From contig CANGIQ010000006.1 in assembly GCA_947453965.1 (NCBI GenBank), positions 1 to 64,000 of the forward strand: 64,000 nt of DNA. Reading direction: 5' to 3'. Positions 43,400-51,833 of this stretch are shown here, piece by piece. Position numbers and translations under genes: made by a program. Origin of the DNA: Comamonadaceae bacterium. GTDB taxonomy: Bacteria > Pseudomonadota > Gammaproteobacteria > Burkholderiales > Burkholderiaceae_C. How positions within the stretch are numbered: position 1 is the stretch's first letter; every line of letters starts with the position of its first letter. The notes below the pieces were generated by a model. It searched no databases, was not told where the DNA came from, and saw nothing but the letters and a program-made list of their open reading frames with translations.

Positions 43400-44581
43400 A
43401 TGGGTATCTCGTTGTCGCGCCAGCAGTTGTATGACCTGGTCTGGTCCAAACCCATGACCCATGTCTCCAAGGAGTTGGGGATGTCGGACGTGATGCTGGG
43501 AAAGATTTGCCGAGAGAAAAATGTGCCTCGACCGCCCCGGGGATACTGGGCCAACTTGCTGACAGGCAAGAACAAGTCTCGGTACATCAAACCGCCCTTG
43601 CCGGGAATTGGGACGAAGGGATTGAATTTCTGGACGACGCTTGAGTTCGAGCATGAGGCCCGTGATGAGGCTCGGACTGACAAATTCGACCCCAAAGATT
43701 TCAGTGTCCCAATTCCCCCTGGGCCAGAGTTTCCTGAGACGCTTGCGGAGTTCCGCGCCCGCTTGGATGCCACCATGCCTGCCACGGTCGAGCCAAGCAA
43801 GATGAAATCACTTCACCCACTGGTGCAGCGACTGGCTGACCGGGATGCTGAGAAAGCTCGTGACGCCAAGCAATCGTCATGGGATAAGTCAGAGTTTCAG
43901 GATAAGGAGGGGGCATACCTTCTGCAGTCCATAAATGGCTTGGTACAGAACTGTGCCAATTTGGGAATCAAGCCAGAAATCAGTGGGCGTGTTCATTTGC
44001 GGCTGAGCCTGGGTTTTCGTTTCGGTGGCTTGTTCCGCATGCACGTTGAACGACCTACAGATTGGATGGGCAACAAGATTCCCGGGAAGAAGGCCATTTA
44101 CAAGTTTGCTTGGGGTCAGGATTGGGAGGTCCGAAATCCCAAAAATCAGAAGTCTTACGAAACGTTTGGCGCCAAGGAAATCCGCGAGCTCATCTTGGAA
44201 AAAATTGTTGACGGTGAGAAGAGCTATCGAGAGTATGCCCAGCGGTTTTACGGCTGGGACGTGTCATCGCGCAACCAATTACTGGCCGAGCATCAAGAAA
44301 AAATCGAAAAGGCAGCGCAAGAAAAACGTGAAGCCATAGAGCAGATGTTGGCTATGCGGGTTGAGATGATGGATGCTGCACTTGAAAACATGCGCAAATC
44401 TGACCAGGTGCGTGAACTGATCGCGACTATGAAGACGAAAAGTGAAGCAGCCAAGCATCCTATTGATGGACTAGAGCGTTGGGTCGGGTGGGCGTCACAC
44501 CACGCCAACACCCTGGATCCTCGGAACATGTCTGCCCATCACTTTGAGCAATGGATCGCGAAGTTCAAACTCCGGGACTGA
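43400..44581 (+). CDS. HTH-containing protein of unknown function, 393 aa
   Basis: The ATG at 43400 has GGAGG upstream. The N-terminal 45 residues (SRQQLYDLVWSKPMTHVSKELGMSD, followed by CREKNVPRPPRGYW) form a helix-turn-helix of a type common in proteins of mobile islands. The centre is unassigned and the C-terminal region is coiled-coil (EKIEKAAQEKREAIEQML). A DNA-binding regulator or a partitioning or structural factor is possible. It is divergent from the MazG-like gene and converges, 12 bp apart, on the AlpA-like gene. Confidence 0.7.
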   Translation: MGISLSRQQLYDLVWSKPMTHVSKELGMSDVMLGKICREKNVPRPPRGYWANLLTGKNKSRYIKPPLPGIGTKGLNFWTTLEFEHEARDEARTDKFDPKDFSVPIPPGPEFPETLAEFRARLDATMPATVEPSKMKSLHPLVQRLADRDAEKARDAKQSSWDKSEFQDKEGAYLLQSINGLVQNCANLGIKPEISGRVHLRLSLGFRFGGLFRMHVERPTDWMGNKIPGKKAIYKFAWGQDWEVRNPKNQKSYETFGAKEIRELILEKIVDGEKSYREYAQRFYGWDVSSRNQLLAEHQEKIEKAAQEKREAIEQMLAMRVEMMDAALENMRKSDQVRELIATMKTKSEAAKHPIDGLERWVGWASHHANTLDPRNMSAHHFEQWIAKFKLRD

Positions 44582-44593
44582 ACGTGCTCAGAT

Positions 44594-44860
44594 TTACGTC
44601 GGTTGAATGACGGTCCGGTTTTCGTACTCAATCACATCAGAAATTTTGTAGCGAACGATATCGCTGTTGAGTTTCACGTAGGTGGGCCCCTTTTTGTTGT
44701 TGCGCCAGTTTTGCAGCGTGCGAACGCTGATGCCCCACCGGGTGCTCAGTTCTTTTTCGTCCATCATGATTGGCACAGAAAAGTCGGCCATTAGCTTTTG
44801 CATTTGGTCAAAAAATTTGGCGCTATCGACTGGGTTGATAGAGGCTGAAGTTGCTTGCAT
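44594..44860 (-). CDS. AlpA/excisionase-like HTH protein 1
   Basis: An 88-residue protein from the ATG at 44860 (a TTG at 44872 is in frame). Its second half is an AlpA/MerR-like helix-turn-helix: LSTRWGISVRTLQNWRNNKKG, followed by the wing PTYVKLNSDIVRYKISDVIEYE. Such proteins regulate integrases or act as recombination directionality factors. The same core recurs in the next two genes upstream. A terminator separates it from them, and an inverted repeat overlies its start. Confidence 0.8.
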   Translation of the reverse strand: MQATSASINPVDSAKFFDQMQKLMADFSVPIMMDEKELSTRWGISVRTLQNWRNNKKGPTYVKLNSDIVRYKISDVIEYENRTVIQPT

Positions 44861-44866
44861 GTGATC

Positions 44867-44917
44867 TTTCAAGGGGGTGATTCCGTTGCCGAGGTGGCAC
44901 GAAAATCATCCTTGAAA
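44867..44917. promoter_or_regulatory. Inverted repeat over the start of AlpA-like gene 1
   Basis: TTTCAAGG (44867-44874) and CCTTGAAA (44910-44917) form a perfect 8-bp inverted repeat 35 bp apart, directly upstream of the ATG. CTCCGCC/GGCGGAG makes a second, adjacent inverted repeat near 44920-44942. Both could be operators for the HTH protein itself. Confidence 0.4.
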
Positions 44918-44980
44918 ATCTCCGCCCAGATGAGGGGCGGAGCGGAAGAGATGATCGATTTGTCCACCCCTCCTCTAGGT

Positions 44981-45013
44981 GAAAAGAAGAAACCGGGACC
45001 ATTCGGCCCCGGT
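44981..45013 (-). terminator. Intrinsic terminator of the AlpA-like pair
   Basis: On the minus strand ACCGGG and CCCGGT pair as a 6-bp GC-rich stem, followed by TTTCTTCTTTT. It lies 13 bp after the stop of the 45026 gene and would end the transcript of AlpA-like genes 2 and 3. Confidence 0.65.
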
Positions 45014-45025
45014 GATGGTCAATCG

Positions 45026-45511
45026 TTACTCATCGTAAAAATCAACGCCTTTGGTGGGGCTACACCCCAAAGCGCGCTCTGCTTCAGTGAACTTGTCTGC
45101 CCACATCAATATCTCTGCTGTTGAGAACCGAACGTTCCTCACTGCTTTGAGATGAGGAATGCCCATCTGTTTTCGCACCGTTGGTGATCTGAACCAGAAC
45201 AGTGGCATTCCCGTTTTTGCAGATGCCTCTACAGCGTCGATCAAATCGTTTGGAAGGATCTTGAAAAGATCGTTTTCAGACTCGGAAGTCGATCTTCGTC
45301 TACACGAATGCTCAAACAGAATAATTTCGCCCGTAGGGTACAAAACACTGCTCCTCAACTTGATGAAGACGGGGCCAATCCCCTCGCTTCGCCAGCGCTG
45401 CAAGGTCTTCAGTGAAAGTTTCCAACGGTGCGCCAGTTCTCTTTCACTCCAAAAATGCCGGGTCTCAGGGAGGTTGAGTTCTTGGACTCGAGAAGGTTTT
45501 TTCTCAGTCAT
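45026..45511 (-). CDS. AlpA/excisionase-like HTH protein 2
   Basis: A 161-residue protein from the ATG at 45511, with GGGAG upstream and an ATGA overlap with the upstream gene. The N-terminal HTH (LAHRWKLSLKTLQRWRSEGIG, wing PVFIKLRSSVLYPTGEI) is paralogous to genes 1 and 3. An extra ~100-residue C-terminal domain (SAKTGMPLFWFRSPTVRKQMGIPHLKA) has a counterpart in gene 3 (SLPMKFFSPEYMSKIRMPH). So genes 2 and 3 share a two-domain plan, while gene 1 has only the HTH. Confidence 0.78.
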   Translation of the reverse strand: MTEKKPSRVQELNLPETRHFWSERELAHRWKLSLKTLQRWRSEGIGPVFIKLRSSVLYPTGEIILFEHSCRRRSTSESENDLFKILPNDLIDAVEASAKTGMPLFWFRSPTVRKQMGIPHLKAVRNVRFSTAEILMWADKFTEAERALGCSPTKGVDFYDE

Positions 45512-45993
45512 GATGGGACTCCCGTTTTTCTGCGGGCGGCCATCTGCTTGGTTCCCTTCGTGCTGGTTCTGATTTCCCATGCCAGCACATCAGGCATATG
45601 AAAACGGATCGTCATGCCTCTGTCGAAGTCCCTGTGTGGCATACGAATTTTGGACATGTACTCCGGTGAAAAAAACTTCATGGGCAGGCTGGTCATCCTG
45701 CTCATTTCGACGGAGGTCAGAAATATCTCAAGTTCGGAATCTTCTGTAAGTTCGACATTGGGATAAAACGGGTTGACCATCTGGTCCCTTGGCAACTCCT
45801 TTCCTGCGCATGCTTCGTTCCATCGATGGATCTCAAGTTCATAGGTCAATATGTCATTGACGTGGTACCGGACAAGTCCAAAAAGAGAATGCCAAGCTGC
45901 GCCGAGACCTTCTTTGCGCCATCGTTGCAGGGTTTTAGGGCTAAGACGCCATCTTTTTGCCAATGTGTCCTCGTCGATGATTGGGTAGTCCAT
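45508..45993 (-). CDS. AlpA/excisionase-like HTH protein 3
   Basis: A 161-residue protein with an N-terminal AlpA-like HTH (LAKRWRLSPKTLQRWRKEGLG, wing VRYHVNDILTYE) and a C-terminal domain similar in layout to that of gene 2, ending RFHMPDVLAWE. It overlaps gene 2 by 4 bp, so the two are made together and may form heterodimers. It is the outermost gene of the island's right end, before the repeat block at 46136. Confidence 0.78.
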   Translation of the reverse strand: MDYPIIDEDTLAKRWRLSPKTLQRWRKEGLGAAWHSLFGLVRYHVNDILTYELEIHRWNEACAGKELPRDQMVNPFYPNVELTEDSELEIFLTSVEMSRMTSLPMKFFSPEYMSKIRMPHRDFDRGMTIRFHMPDVLAWEIRTSTKGTKQMAARRKTGVPS

Positions 45994-46135
45994 GACTAAC
46001 TCCTGGTTGGTTGAAATCCAGCCAGAGTAGTTCCCAATTCACGATGCGAAAATCAGGGGCGCCCAGGGTCTAAGCCAATTTAGGCGGGTTTTGGTCAGAT
46101 AAAAGACCGTCAATACGGCCTGGACTCGAGCTACA

Positions 46136-46212
46136 GTCCTAAGACATAGTTGCCATCTGGGTCCGCCGGTGGAGCGGCTGAATTGGCGTGCTGATGACGG
46201 ATTGGTCCACCA
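46136..46212. repeat. Right copy of the flanking direct-repeat block
   Basis: GTCCTAAGAC (46136), TGGAGCGG (46170) and ATTGGTCCACCA (46201), in the same order, orientation and spacing (one base longer in the last interval) as the block at 36894-36969. The palindromes of the left copy are only half-kept here. TGGT-CC-ACCA itself resembles a GntR/FadR-type operator, so a regulatory origin is an alternative to an attachment site. Confidence 0.5.
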
Positions 46213-46249
46213 TTTTTTATGTGAGAAAACCACTCTCTCACTTTTTAAG

Positions 46250-46283
46250 AACCCCGCTGAGGCCCAGTCTCTGCGGGGTTTTT
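46250..46283 (+). terminator. Intrinsic terminator before the IclR remnant
   Basis: AACCCCGC and GCGGGGTT pair perfectly (8 bp) around a 15-base loop, followed by TTTTT. It points rightward although no plus-strand gene lies directly upstream, so it probably belonged to a gene now lost or displaced by the insertion. Confidence 0.7.
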
Positions 46284-46308
46284 GCCATTTTCGACTGTTG
46301 ACTAGAGA

Positions 46309-46638
46309 ATGGGAAGTCAACAGTCGCACACCCATAGTGATTGCGATTTGGTGGCCAGGCAAACGAAATGGACACTGGTAGAAATGTTGCAAGAAGCGCG
46401 CATCCAAGGGTACGCGATGATTGATGAAGTATTTGCGCCGGGTATGGCAGCGATGGCAGCCCCAGTGATTCGGGGGCAAGAGACTGTCGCGGTGGTGAGC
46501 ATTGCAGGCCCACGACAGCGACTAACGTCGGCACGTATGCAAAAACTTGCGTCAGCGCTACTTGCAGCTACAGCAGAATTAGGTCCGATTAGCAGGATCT
46601 CAACGTTGTCAGGTAAGCCAAAACTTGGAAGAGCTTAA
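46309..46638 (+). pseudogene. IclR-family regulator, C-terminal fragment
   Basis: The frame encodes only the end of an IclR-type ligand-binding domain: LVEMLQEARIQGYAMIDEVF, then GMAAMAAPVIRG and VAVVSIAGPRQRLT, up to about 95 matching residues. The N-terminal HTH and the first part of the effector domain, about 150 residues, are missing. An in-frame stop lies just before 46306, and there is no ribosome site. This is a decapitated native gene marking the right border of the accessory island. Confidence 0.78.
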
Positions 46639-46706
46639 AACAGTGAATGAGACCCAGTCGAACAGCAAAGCATCTCCATGAGGCGTGAGGCTAGCCAACT
46701 TTAATC

Positions 46707-47552
46707 ATGTTGAACTCTGAACTTGCATCGCTTTCACACCAGATTGATTCGGAATCACTGGCGGTGTTGCCACGCACCTCTGGTGTTTACATCTTCAAAG
46801 GTGAAGGAACGCTACCTCTCTACATAGGCAAGAGCGTGGATATCCGTAGTCGAGTGTTGGCTCACCTTAGAGCCGAGGACGAGGCGGAGATGATCGCTCA
46901 ATCGCGACGCGTCGATTTCATTGAGACAGCCGGTGAGATTGGGGCATTGCTTTTAGAAGCTCGCATGAGCAAGCAACAAAGCCCACTGTTCAACATCCGA
47001 CTGCGGCGGTTGCGCAATCTGTGCTCTATTCGTATTTCAGATGAGACAGGTACAAAAGAACTTGAAATTGTGACGGGCAAAGATGTCCCAGTGGGTGAAG
47101 TCGATGGCTTGTATGGCCTTTTCGGTTCGGTTCATGCAGCACAGGACAAACTCAGAGCGTTGGCAGATCAGCACAGGCTTTGTCTTGGATTGTTGGGGCT
47201 TGAAAAGGTCAGCAAGCGCGGCTGTTTTGGCTTGCAAGTCAAAACCTGCCTGGGAGCTTGCGTGGGCAAGGAGTCTAGGGATGAACACGACCAGCGCTTG
47301 TTTTCCGCTTTAGTTGACCTCAAGGTAGAGGCGTGGCCGTTTACAGGTGCAGTGGACCTGATTGAACAAAGTGGTGACTGGGTTCAGCGCCATCGCATCC
47401 AGGGATGGCGGCATACAGGGTCATGGTGTTCACGAGCAAAGCAATTCAGCCCGATCGATCAACATGGATTTGATCTCGATACCTACAAAATTTTGGTCAA
47501 ACCAATCATGCTGGGTACTGCAAGGATAGAGATGGACGGGCGTGTGGTGTGA
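46707..47552 (+). CDS. cho: Excinuclease Cho (UvrC homologue)
   Basis: A 281-residue protein with an N-terminal GIY-YIG nuclease domain (SGVYIFKGEG, PLYIGKSVDIRSRV) and the UvrC-like tail of Cho, including CLGACVGKESRDEHDQRL. It has no UvrC C-terminal HhH region. Length agrees with E. coli Cho (about 295). Cho makes the 3' incision at lesions that UvrC handles poorly. The start has only a weak ribosome site. It lies between the IclR remnant and the nitroreductase and could be either native or island cargo; its composition is intermediate. Confidence 0.82.
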   Translation: MLNSELASLSHQIDSESLAVLPRTSGVYIFKGEGTLPLYIGKSVDIRSRVLAHLRAEDEAEMIAQSRRVDFIETAGEIGALLLEARMSKQQSPLFNIRLRRLRNLCSIRISDETGTKELEIVTGKDVPVGEVDGLYGLFGSVHAAQDKLRALADQHRLCLGLLGLEKVSKRGCFGLQVKTCLGACVGKESRDEHDQRLFSALVDLKVEAWPFTGAVDLIEQSGDWVQRHRIQGWRHTGSWCSRAKQFSPIDQHGFDLDTYKILVKPIMLGTARIEMDGRVV

Positions 47553-47588
47553 CGTTCCCGCATGTCGCATCGCATCTCTATCCAGATA

Positions 47589-48260
47589 TTAAAAGCCAAC
47601 ATATTTCACAAAGCGCTCGTTGGCTTCGCGGGTGGACTTGACCTGGTTGGCGACAAATTCTTCATCGGGATAGCCCATGGCAATGCAAATCATGATGCAT
47701 TGATCATCAGGAATGCCCGCGTGCTCATGCACAACCGCCGACTGCATGATGCCTTGCCCATTGATCACGGTCCCCAGCCCACGCTCCCAAGCTGCCAAGA
47801 CGATCGCATGCGAAAAAGCGCCTAGGTCAAACTGACTGATAGCGGCGGGTTCTAAATTTTTGTCGTACGTCAATACCAATGAGACCGGTGCATCAAACTG
47901 CCGAAAACCGCGCATCACCCAATCGGTGCGCCTGACTTTGTCGTCACGTTCAATTCCCATGGCGTCAAACAACTGGACTGCAATGGCCACTTGGCGTTTG
48001 CGGTGCTCGCCCTCGTAGGCTTCCTTCATGGGGAAATCACGCTTGGGAGGAACGCCATTCACCATGTTGTGGGAATTGCCTTGGCGAATTCGGTCTAAGG
48101 GCTCGCCGCTGACCACGTGCACATACCAGGGCTGGGTGTTCATGGAAGAGGGCGCCCATTTGGCTACTTCAATGATTTCATCGATCAGTTCGCGAGGAAT
48201 GGGTTTGTTCTGAAAACCTCGAATGCTTTTACGTGCTTTGATCAGTTCAGAAAATTCCAT
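47589..48260 (-). CDS. Nitroreductase family oxidoreductase
   Basis: A 223-residue FMN-dependent nitroreductase: the FMN-binding ARKSIRGFQNKPIP at the N terminus, WAPSSMNTQPWYVHVV near 35-50, and GLGTVINGQ with GYPDEEFVANQ near the end. GAGGA lies upstream of the ATG. It reduces nitroaromatics, quinones or related substrates with NAD(P)H. It is a single gene, convergent to cho and divergent from the ABC exporter. Confidence 0.88.
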   Translation of the reverse strand: MEFSELIKARKSIRGFQNKPIPRELIDEIIEVAKWAPSSMNTQPWYVHVVSGEPLDRIRQGNSHNMVNGVPPKRDFPMKEAYEGEHRKRQVAIAVQLFDAMGIERDDKVRRTDWVMRGFRQFDAPVSLVLTYDKNLEPAAISQFDLGAFSHAIVLAAWERGLGTVINGQGIMQSAVVHEHAGIPDDQCIMICIAMGYPDEEFVANQVKSTREANERFVKYVGF

Positions 48261-48341
48261 GGCTTGTCCTCACAACAAAATTCCAAAAAATTTTAGGACC
48301 TCACACACACCTCGGTATGTCCCCAAGGTGCAACAAGTCAG

Positions 48342-50144
48342 ATGACCTCATGCATCGTGGTGACTCCCCATCCGGCTATGCTTGCGCGCATGACTTCTCC
48401 TGTTTCCCTTGCCGGCTTGCGCCCGTTTTTGACGCCTTACCGCCTGGCGTTGTCGTTGGCCGGGGTGTTTCTTGTGCTGGCCGCAGGCGCCACCTTAGCG
48501 TTTCCATGGGCGCTCAAGCGTTTGATTGATGACGGCTTGGCCAGCAGCGCCAGTGATGCCGAACTGGCCTACGGCTTTGTGCGGCTCTTTGGTGTGGCCG
48601 TGGCGTTGGCCGTGTTTTCATCGGCGCGGTACTACACCGTGAGTTGGTTGGGCGAGCGCATCACCACCGACTTGCGCAACGCTGTCTACAGCCATGTCTT
48701 GCAGCAAAGCCCAGCTTTTTTTGAGACCACGCAATCGGGCGAGGTGATCTCGCGCCTGACCAACGACACCACCTTGGTGCAGACGGTGGTGGGCTCGTCC
48801 TTGTCCATGGGACTGCGTAACTTGGTGATGGGCGTGGGCGCCATGGTGATGTTGGTGTGGACCAACCCCATGCTGATGCTGCAAGTGCTGGTGGTGTTGG
48901 TGATCGTCGTGCTACCCGCCGTCACGTTGGGTCGCCGGGTGCGTCGCCTTTCGCGTGCCACCCAAGATCGTGTGGCCGACGCCAGCGCACTGGCAGGTGA
49001 GGTGCTCAACGCGATTCCTGTGGTGCAGAGCTACACCGCCGAGCGGCGTGAGGCCAGCCGCTTTGTGGCATCCACACTGCGCGCACTTGGCACAGCACTG
49101 CGCCGCATTCGCGCGCGGGCCATGCTCGTGGGCTTTGTGATCATGGCCACCAGCGCTGTGCTGCTGTGGGGCCTGTACATGGGCACGCAGGCTGTGCGCG
49201 CGGGGACCACCAGCCCCGGCGAGCTGGGGCAGACCGTGTTCTACGTGATCCTGCTGGCCAGCGCCTTTGCTGTGCTGGGCGAGGTGTATGGCGATGTGCT
49301 GCGCGCCGCGGGTGCGACCGAGCGCTTGATGGAGCTCTTGCATGCCCGTTCAGTGGTGGTGGAAACGCTGCTGCCGCAACAGCCTGTCTGGTACGCAGGC
49401 GGCGCCAGTTTGCAACTGCAGCAGGTGCGCTTTCATTACGCCTCACGCCCTGGTACTTGGGCGCTCGATGGCCTGTCGGGCGACATCGCCTCCGGCAAGA
49501 CCGTGGCCATCGTGGGCCCCAGCGGGGCGGGCAAGACCACTTTGTTTGATTTGCTGATGCGTTTTCACGATCCTCAGCAGGGCCACATTGAGATGGATGG
49601 GGTGCCCATTGCACACATGTCGCTGCACGCGTTGCGCGAGCGCATTGCCCTGGTGCCACAGATGCCTGTGATCTTCACGGGCAACGTGCTGGACAACATC
49701 CGTTACGGTCGTCCCGATGCCAGCATGGAAGATGTGCATGCTGCGGCTGTCGCAGCACATGCGCACGACTTCATTGAGGCGTTGCCACAAGGCTACGACA
49801 CCGAGCTCGGTGACCGTGGGGTACGTCTCTCAGGGGGCCAGCGTCAGCGCATCGCGATCGCCCGCGCCATCCTCAAGAATGCGCCGCTGTTGCTGCTGGA
49901 TGAGGCCACCAGCGCACTGGATGCCCAAAGCGAGCAGATGGTACAGGCGGTACTGGAGCAAGCCATGGTTGGTCGCACCACCCTTGTGATCGCCCACCGT
50001 CTGGCCACGGTGCAGCGCGCCGACGAGATTTGGGTGTTAGACCAAGGGCATCTGGTGGAGCGGGGCAGCCATACCGAGCTGATGGCTCGCGGTGGCCTTT
50101 ACGCCAGCCTGGCAGCGCTGCAGTTCAATGCCGTCGGTCGCTGA
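48342..50144 (+). CDS. MsbA/MdlB-type ABC exporter (permease-ATPase fusion)
   Basis: A 600-residue half-transporter: about six transmembrane helices in residues 25-320, then the ATPase with Walker A GPSGAGKTT near 392, signature LSGGQRQR near 497 and Walker B LLLLDEATSAL near 518. Homodimers of this type export lipids, peptides or drugs; the sequence class is close to the 'ABC transporter, MsbA-like' of Burkholderiales. In-frame ATGs at 48378 and 48390 lie before the conserved part, and none has a good ribosome site, so the start is uncertain. High G+C marks the native chromosome. Confidence 0.9.
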   Translation: MTSCIVVTPHPAMLARMTSPVSLAGLRPFLTPYRLALSLAGVFLVLAAGATLAFPWALKRLIDDGLASSASDAELAYGFVRLFGVAVALAVFSSARYYTVSWLGERITTDLRNAVYSHVLQQSPAFFETTQSGEVISRLTNDTTLVQTVVGSSLSMGLRNLVMGVGAMVMLVWTNPMLMLQVLVVLVIVVLPAVTLGRRVRRLSRATQDRVADASALAGEVLNAIPVVQSYTAERREASRFVASTLRALGTALRRIRARAMLVGFVIMATSAVLLWGLYMGTQAVRAGTTSPGELGQTVFYVILLASAFAVLGEVYGDVLRAAGATERLMELLHARSVVVETLLPQQPVWYAGGASLQLQQVRFHYASRPGTWALDGLSGDIASGKTVAIVGPSGAGKTTLFDLLMRFHDPQQGHIEMDGVPIAHMSLHALRERIALVPQMPVIFTGNVLDNIRYGRPDASMEDVHAAAVAAHAHDFIEALPQGYDTELGDRGVRLSGGQRQRIAIARAILKNAPLLLLDEATSALDAQSEQMVQAVLEQAMVGRTTLVIAHRLATVQRADEIWVLDQGHLVERGSHTELMARGGLYASLAALQFNAVGR

Positions 50145-50169
50145 GCACCAAGCCCAGTTACTCGCGCCA

Positions 50170-51783
50170 TCAACCCGCGGCCTCTTCTTCGTTTTTGCCT
50201 TCGGCGCGGTAACCCGCCAGCACATCGTCCCAAGGCACCACCCCCACACGCTGGGCCCAGTCGTCCCAGTTCGCAACCAACTCACGAACAAGGTCCGGGC
50301 GCTGTGCGGCCAGATCCGTTGTCTCGGCCCGATCGGTATCCATGTCATACAGCTCCCAGGGCTTGGGGTACTCCCGCACCAGTTTCCAGCGGCCGCGCCG
50401 GATGGCGGCGTTGCCGGTGTGCTCCCAGTACAAGGTATGGTCCGTTGGTGGTTCGCCGCGCAAAGCCGGTAGAAAACTCAAACCTTCGCCTGCCGGAACA
50501 CCTCGGTCTTTGGCGCGCTCTGGGTAGGGGACCTGCGTGGCTTGCAAGACCGTGGGCAGCACGTCGGTGAGCTGGAAGGGCGCACGGAGAATGGTGCCGT
50601 TGGCCAGGCCTCCTGCAGGCCAATGCACGATCAAGGGGGTGGAGATACCACCCTCATGCGTCCAGCGCTTGTAAAGCCGAAACGGCGTGTTGGAGAGGTT
50701 GGCCCAGGCACGGCCATAGCTGGCGTAGGTGTCTTCCGGCCCCGGCACGATGGCGGGTTCGTTGCCGACTTGCAGGTCGCAGCCATTGCGTGGTTTCAGA
50801 CGATCCAGGTCTGGCCTGCGCTTCTTGAACGCTTCGGCGCTGCCGTCGAGCGGCAGAACTTCGGCGCAGGCCCCGTTGTCCGACATGAACATCACCAGGG
50901 TGTTCTCCAGCTGACCAGTCTGCTCCAGTGTGGCGAGGATGTCGCCGATGCCGCGATCCATGCTGTGCACCTGGGCTGCATAGACCTCCATGCGGCGGGC
51001 CTCCCAGGCTTTGTGCGCGGCATCGTCCCACGCGGGCTCTTCAGGGTCGCGCTCGCATTCGTTCACCGCATCCGCCAGCAACCCAGATTCACGCAGCCGC
51101 TGCATGCGCCGTTCACGCAAGACATCCCAGCCTTCGTCGTAACGACCCCGGTATTGGGCGATGTCCTCTTTGCTCGCTTGGAGCGGCCAGTGCGGCGCGG
51201 TGTAGGCGACGTACATGAAGAACGGTTGGTTGGCCTGTGACTTTTCACGCACAAAGGTGCAGGCTTCTTGTGAGATCGCGTCCGTGTAGTAATAGTCTTG
51301 TTTTTCCGTTGCTTCAGCTTCTACGTTGCTTTCGCCACGGGTGAGCGATGCGGGCTGGAAGTAAGAGCACGAGCCCGCGAGCGTGCCGTAAAAGTGACCG
51401 AACCCGCGTCGCGTAGGCCAGGCCTCGTTGACCTGCCGGATGTTGGAGGCCAGATGCCACTTGCCCACGAGGGAGGTTGCATAGCCCGCAGCCGACAGGA
51501 TTTCGGCCATCGTGATGCAGCGGTCGTTGAGGGAGCCTGGGTAGCCGTGCGGTCGATCGTCCTTGGTGAGAATGCCAATGCCCGTTTGGTGTGGATGCAG
51601 GCCTGTCAACAACGAAGCCCTGGATGGGCTGCAGCGGGCCGTGTTGTAGAACTGCGAGAAACGCACACCCCCAGCGGCCAGCCGGTCGATGTGAGGGGTT
51701 TCAATCTCGCTGCCGTAGCAACCGATATCGGAGAACCCCATGTCATCGGCCAGGATCAGGAGTACGTTGGGTTGGCTTGTCAT
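50170..51783 (-). CDS. Arylsulfatase-type sulfatase
   Basis: A 537-residue alkaline-phosphatase-fold sulfatase. The metal-binding LADDMGFSD lies at 11-19, the formylglycine motif CSPSRASLLTG at 51-61, and MSDNG further on. Cys51 would be oxidised to formylglycine by a separate enzyme not seen in the window. There is no signal peptide, so it is probably cytoplasmic. It hydrolyses sulfate esters. The TctC receptor gene lies 50 bp upstream on the same strand, suggesting uptake and desulfation of one organic sulfate, under the LysR regulator behind it. Confidence 0.92.
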   Translation of the reverse strand: MTSQPNVLLILADDMGFSDIGCYGSEIETPHIDRLAAGGVRFSQFYNTARCSPSRASLLTGLHPHQTGIGILTKDDRPHGYPGSLNDRCITMAEILSAAGYATSLVGKWHLASNIRQVNEAWPTRRGFGHFYGTLAGSCSYFQPASLTRGESNVEAEATEKQDYYYTDAISQEACTFVREKSQANQPFFMYVAYTAPHWPLQASKEDIAQYRGRYDEGWDVLRERRMQRLRESGLLADAVNECERDPEEPAWDDAAHKAWEARRMEVYAAQVHSMDRGIGDILATLEQTGQLENTLVMFMSDNGACAEVLPLDGSAEAFKKRRPDLDRLKPRNGCDLQVGNEPAIVPGPEDTYASYGRAWANLSNTPFRLYKRWTHEGGISTPLIVHWPAGGLANGTILRAPFQLTDVLPTVLQATQVPYPERAKDRGVPAGEGLSFLPALRGEPPTDHTLYWEHTGNAAIRRGRWKLVREYPKPWELYDMDTDRAETTDLAAQRPDLVRELVANWDDWAQRVGVVPWDDVLAGYRAEGKNEEEAAG

Positions 51784-51833
51784 GTGTCTTGCATTGAATG
51801 GGCAACTTGAATGGGCAAGGCTGGCGGCTCAGA

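Larger units (their letters stand above)
45994..46308. other. 315-bp gap at the right end of the island
   Basis: No gene is visible. It holds the promoter side of the AlpA-like pair, the right repeat block (46136-46212) and a strong terminator (46250-46283), and ends at the remnant of an IclR-type gene. This is the most likely place for the island-chromosome junction. Confidence 0.5.

Noticed and set aside
46039-46479. A 146-codon minus-strand frame
   Set aside because: It is antisense to the IclR remnant and crosses the repeat block and terminator; its composition is not protein-like.
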